Made by a program: the position numbers and the translations under genes | The notes under the pieces: model-generated | The model's input: the letters and a program-made list of their open reading frames with translations, nothing else | What the model was told of the DNA's origin: nothing | Databases searched by the model: none | Source: Bacillus sp. FJAT-47783 | GTDB taxonomy: Bacteria > Bacillota > Bacilli > Bacillales > Aeribacillaceae | Direction of reading: 5' to 3' | Assembly (NCBI RefSeq): GCF_022808615.1 | Contig: NZ_JAKZKS010000002.1 | Location: 186,001-250,000, forward strand | Length of the DNA: 64,000 nt | Shown: positions 62,478 to 64,000 of the stretch, piece after piece | Position numbering within the stretch: the stretch's first letter is position 1 | Layout of the letters: each line of letters opens with the position of its first letter

Positions 62478-62660
62478 TTACAGAAGTCTGTAAAAATAAT
62501 CGGAAAAGAAGGCAAAAACAAACCCAAGCGGAACGGAAAATATGAGGGGCCATCCATTCACTTTTTCGTCTTCTTCACTAATCCGCAGTGCTTCACGGTA
62601 CCCGTAGGCGAAATGTAAAATGGATAATATGTAAGTTAATATTAAAAGAGATATGACCAT
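62478..62660 (-). CDS. Small two-pass membrane protein, 60 residues
   Basis: ATG at 62660 follows AGGAGGG by 6 nt. The product has two membrane segments (VISLLILTYILSILHFAYGY and LIFSVPLGFVFAFFSDYFYRLL) separated by an acidic loop (RISEEDEKVNGW). I do not recognise the family. Confidence 0.65.
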   Translation of the reverse strand: MVISLLILTYILSILHFAYGYREALRISEEDEKVNGWPLIFSVPLGFVFAFFSDYFYRLL

Positions 62661-63020
62661 TCGTAACCCTCCTAAATTTAATCTATTATTATTATTACAT
62701 TCAATAGATTATTGGATTATGCTTATTTAGAGAGAGGAAAGTGAATTTAGTTAATCTTTAGAATTATTTCTTACAAATAACGATACTCTAGTTGAATAGA
62801 TCGTATTCAATTTTTGACAGCTAGTAAGAAAACATAAAAAAGCAATGCGTAGAACGATTTCTATTTCTACACACTGCTTTGGTAGCATTCATATAATCAA
62901 TGAGGGTATTTCATGAATTTAATTAATAATATACATGATATTGCAAAATTCGACAAGACTCTATTTGGTCGAACTTTCGTGCTTTACACAAGAATGTGAT
63001 TTCTGTATGCTAAAAACGAG
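62661..63020. other. Non-coding region upstream of the thiamine operon
   Basis: About 360 bp. It holds one hairpin (62838-62880: AAAGCA.TG.GTAGAA with TTCTAC.CA.TGCTTT, T-run on the minus-strand side) and no well-supported gene. A 28-codon frame at 62913-62999 was considered and not accepted. Confidence 0.4.
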
Positions 63021-63026
63021 TATAAT
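63021..63026 (+). promoter_or_regulatory. -10 element of the thiamine operon promoter
   Basis: A perfect TATAAT lies just before the TPP riboswitch, so transcription should start at about 63033. No good -35 is visible at 17-18 bp. Confidence 0.6.
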
Positions 63027-63031
63027 AAGGA

Positions 63032-63122
63032 AAGTGGGGAGCTAAGTGAACTTGGCTGAGAGGATACTAGATTGTATCGACCCTTTAACCTGATCTGGGT
63101 AATGCTAGCGTAGGGAGAGATA
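63032..63122 (+). promoter_or_regulatory. TPP riboswitch (THI element)
   Basis: The conserved blocks are present in order: GTGGGGAGC at the 5' side, CTTGGCTGAGAGG, the variable arm ACTAGATTGTATCG, ACCCTTTAACCTGATCTGGG, TAATGCTAGCGTAGGGAG. This is the thiamine pyrophosphate aptamer. Together with the terminator hairpin at 63148 it should shut off transcription when TPP is abundant. Confidence 0.96.
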
Positions 63123-63147
63123 AAGCATATTGTCTTCTTTTTACGTT

Positions 63148-63178
63148 AAAAAGGCTGCCGAGATGGCAGTCTTTTTTA
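63148..63178 (+). terminator. Attenuator terminator of the TPP riboswitch
   Basis: AAGGCTGCC (63151-63159) pairs with GGCAGTCTT (one G-T pair) around a 5-nt loop, followed by TTTTT. Confidence 0.9.
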
Positions 63179-63234
63179 ATGTTAGAAAACTTAAACTCGA
63201 TAAAGCGTTAAAGTGTAGGTATGGAGATGTTTAC

Positions 63235-63352
63235 GTCTAGCTCCATCGCCTATCCTCTCGAGTCAAATGACCTTACGCCGTAAAGGTAAAAAGCTTCTTT
63301 TCGTTGAATGAACATTTTTACCCGAGGCTGAGCAAGGTGCTTGTGCTTTTTT
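63235..63352. repeat. Dispersed intergenic repeat, copy R3
   Basis: It begins GTCTAGCTCCATCGCCTATC and then CTCTCGAGTC, and ends CTGAGCAAGGTGCTTGTGCT followed by TTTTTT. This is the best-preserved copy of the R1/R2 family. From memory it matches the Bacillaceae repeat GTCTAGCTCC.GCGCC...CTCGAGTC...GGCGCTTGCGCTTTT. It lies between the riboswitch terminator and the first gene of the thiamine operon. Confidence 0.65.
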
Positions 63353-63400
63353 TATGGAAACTTTACAGATCTTTATTTGGAGAAAGAGGTGAATGAAAAA

Positions 63401-63694
63401 GTGGCAAAAGTCAATTTGGGCTTTCAAGTCATTCCAAAATCAATTGAACAAAACACGTATGAAATTGTCGATAAAGCAATTGAAGTCGTTCAGAAGTCCG
63501 GTGTCAAATATGATGTTGGACCGATGGAGACTGTCATGGAAGGTGAGCTAGATGAGCTTATCGACATTGTTAAGCGTGCCCAAGATGCATGTATTGAGGG
63601 TGGTGCGAGTGAAGTAATGACTTATGTGAAAATTCATTATCGCCCACATAAAGGAGTCACCATTGATGAAAAGATTGAAAAATATCGAAAGTAA
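63401..63694 (+). CDS. Thiamine-binding protein, MTH1187/YkoF-like
   Basis: About 97 residues: KVNLGFQVIPKSIEQNTYEIVDKAIEVVQKSGVKYDVGPMETVMEG then HYRPHKGVTIDEKIEKYRK. This is the ferredoxin-like Thiamine_BP domain. Related YkoF binds the HMP/thiamine moiety in the cytoplasm. Upstream TPP riboswitch control and the overlapping ABC permease gene support a role in thiamine-precursor uptake. A GTG at 63389 (after GGAG) is possible; AGAGGTGA favours the GTG at 63401. Confidence 0.88.
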   Translation: MAKVNLGFQVIPKSIEQNTYEIVDKAIEVVQKSGVKYDVGPMETVMEGELDELIDIVKRAQDACIEGGASEVMTYVKIHYRPHKGVTIDEKIEKYRK

Positions 63695-64000
63695 TATGAA
63701 ACGAAATAACCTATTTCAACAGTGGCTTCAGCTTGTATTACCTTGGCTTGCCATCCTTATTTTACTGATAGCATGGGAAGTAGGGGTTCGATGGAGTGGG
63801 ATTGAAAAGTGGATTTTGCCTGCTCCTTCTGAAGTTATAAAATCATTTGCATCAATGCAAAATACATTATACGGTCACATTTGGCAAACTTTAATAGAAG
63901 CGGTTCTCGGCTTATGTATCGCTTTAGTTGTAGGAGTATTAACGGCAATTGTTGTGGATACGTCTATATATATACGAAGAATGATTTATCCGCTTCTTGT
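63666..64000 (+). CDS. ABC transporter permease, thiamine-precursor type (5' part)
   Basis: The gene continues beyond the window; 111 codons are visible. ATG at 63666 follows AAAGGAG by 9 nt and overlaps the thiamine-binding gene by 29 bases, so translation is coupled; a second in-frame ATG is at 63696. The product has a first membrane segment (WLQLVLPWLAILILLIAWEVGV), then WILPAPSEVIKSFASM, the typical opening of SsuC/ThiX-type permeases, and further hydrophobic stretches. With the TPP riboswitch, import of a thiamine precursor (ThiXYZ type) is likely. Confidence 0.85.
   Translation, partial: MKRLKNIESNMKRNNLFQQWLQLVLPWLAILILLIAWEVGVRWSGIEKWILPAPSEVIKSFASMQNTLYGHIWQTLIEAVLGLCIALVVGVLTAIVVDTSIYIRRMIYPLL

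Noticed and set aside
62913-62999. 28-codon frame with GAGGG upstream, just before the TPP riboswitch promoter
   Set aside because: The product has no recognisable character and codon choice is A+T-driven. The support is too weak without conservation data.

Overview
The window is a chromosomal segment of a low-G+C, endospore-forming member of the Bacillaceae. Three things point there. Long runs of genes follow the yui, yue, yux/mrp and yug blocks of Bacillus subtilis. Sporulation-linked genes are present (tgl, a gerPA/gerPF-family gene, kapD, kapB). Strong AGGAGG-type ribosome binding sites occur throughout. No transposase, integrase, phage gene or CRISPR array was seen; mobile DNA is limited to short non-coding repeats. 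The species cannot be named from what is visible.

Layout. 1-6.5 kb: yuiB (3' end), yuiC, a cytoplasmic-looking B12-binding-type protein, yuiD, a DUF309 gene, pepA and yuiF. 6.5-13 kb: accessory genes (a GNAT, a DUF6241 protein, an EamA transporter, a stand-alone VWA-like fragment), then L-lactate dehydrogenase followed by an orphan PTS IIC-type membrane protein, behind two Rex-type operators. 13-16.8 kb: a MATE exporter with its MerR regulator and a textbook 19-bp-spacer operator. 16.8-21.2 kb: alanine use (ald, adeR, an alanine:cation symporter with a cre-like site). 21.2-27.8 kb: cssR-cssS, yueE, a GNAT, yueG- and yueH-like genes, a lone HpaB-type oxygenase and a small HTH regulator. 27.9-34.2 kb: a 26-residue membrane peptide, a hotdog thioesterase and the complete mrpABCDEFG operon. 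34.4-38.2 kb: yuxK, kapD, kapB and a Cu/Zn-SOD-like lipoprotein lacking one copper ligand. 38.5-44.5 kb: an ABC importer, LacI regulator and alpha-glucosidase for alpha-glucosides. 44.5-57.8 kb: patB, yugE, yugF, alaR-alaT, yugI, yuzA, pgi, yugN, mstX-yugO, yugP, a CPA1 antiporter and tgl. 58-64 kb: a GltB-like protein, tRNA-Ala(GGC), an acyl-CoA synthetase, an EamA transporter, and a TPP-riboswitch-controlled thiamine transport operon cut by the window end.

Themes. Ion homeostasis is heavily represented: Mrp, a CPA1 antiporter, YuiF and the YugO potassium channel. Alanine metabolism appears twice: catabolism through Ald with its symporter, and synthesis through AlaT. Redox control is visible at ldh.

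The items most worth a second look are: the Rex-controlled ldh plus PTS-IIC pair with no PTS partner proteins; a short Mistic (MstX) relative in front of yugO; a SodC-like protein with His replaced by Thr at a copper ligand; a yueH reading frame that runs through its hairpin into the opposite gene; a dispersed repeat placed between a TPP riboswitch and its gene; and two versions of a modular, hairpin-forming repeat. No clearly new multi-gene defence or biosynthetic system was found.
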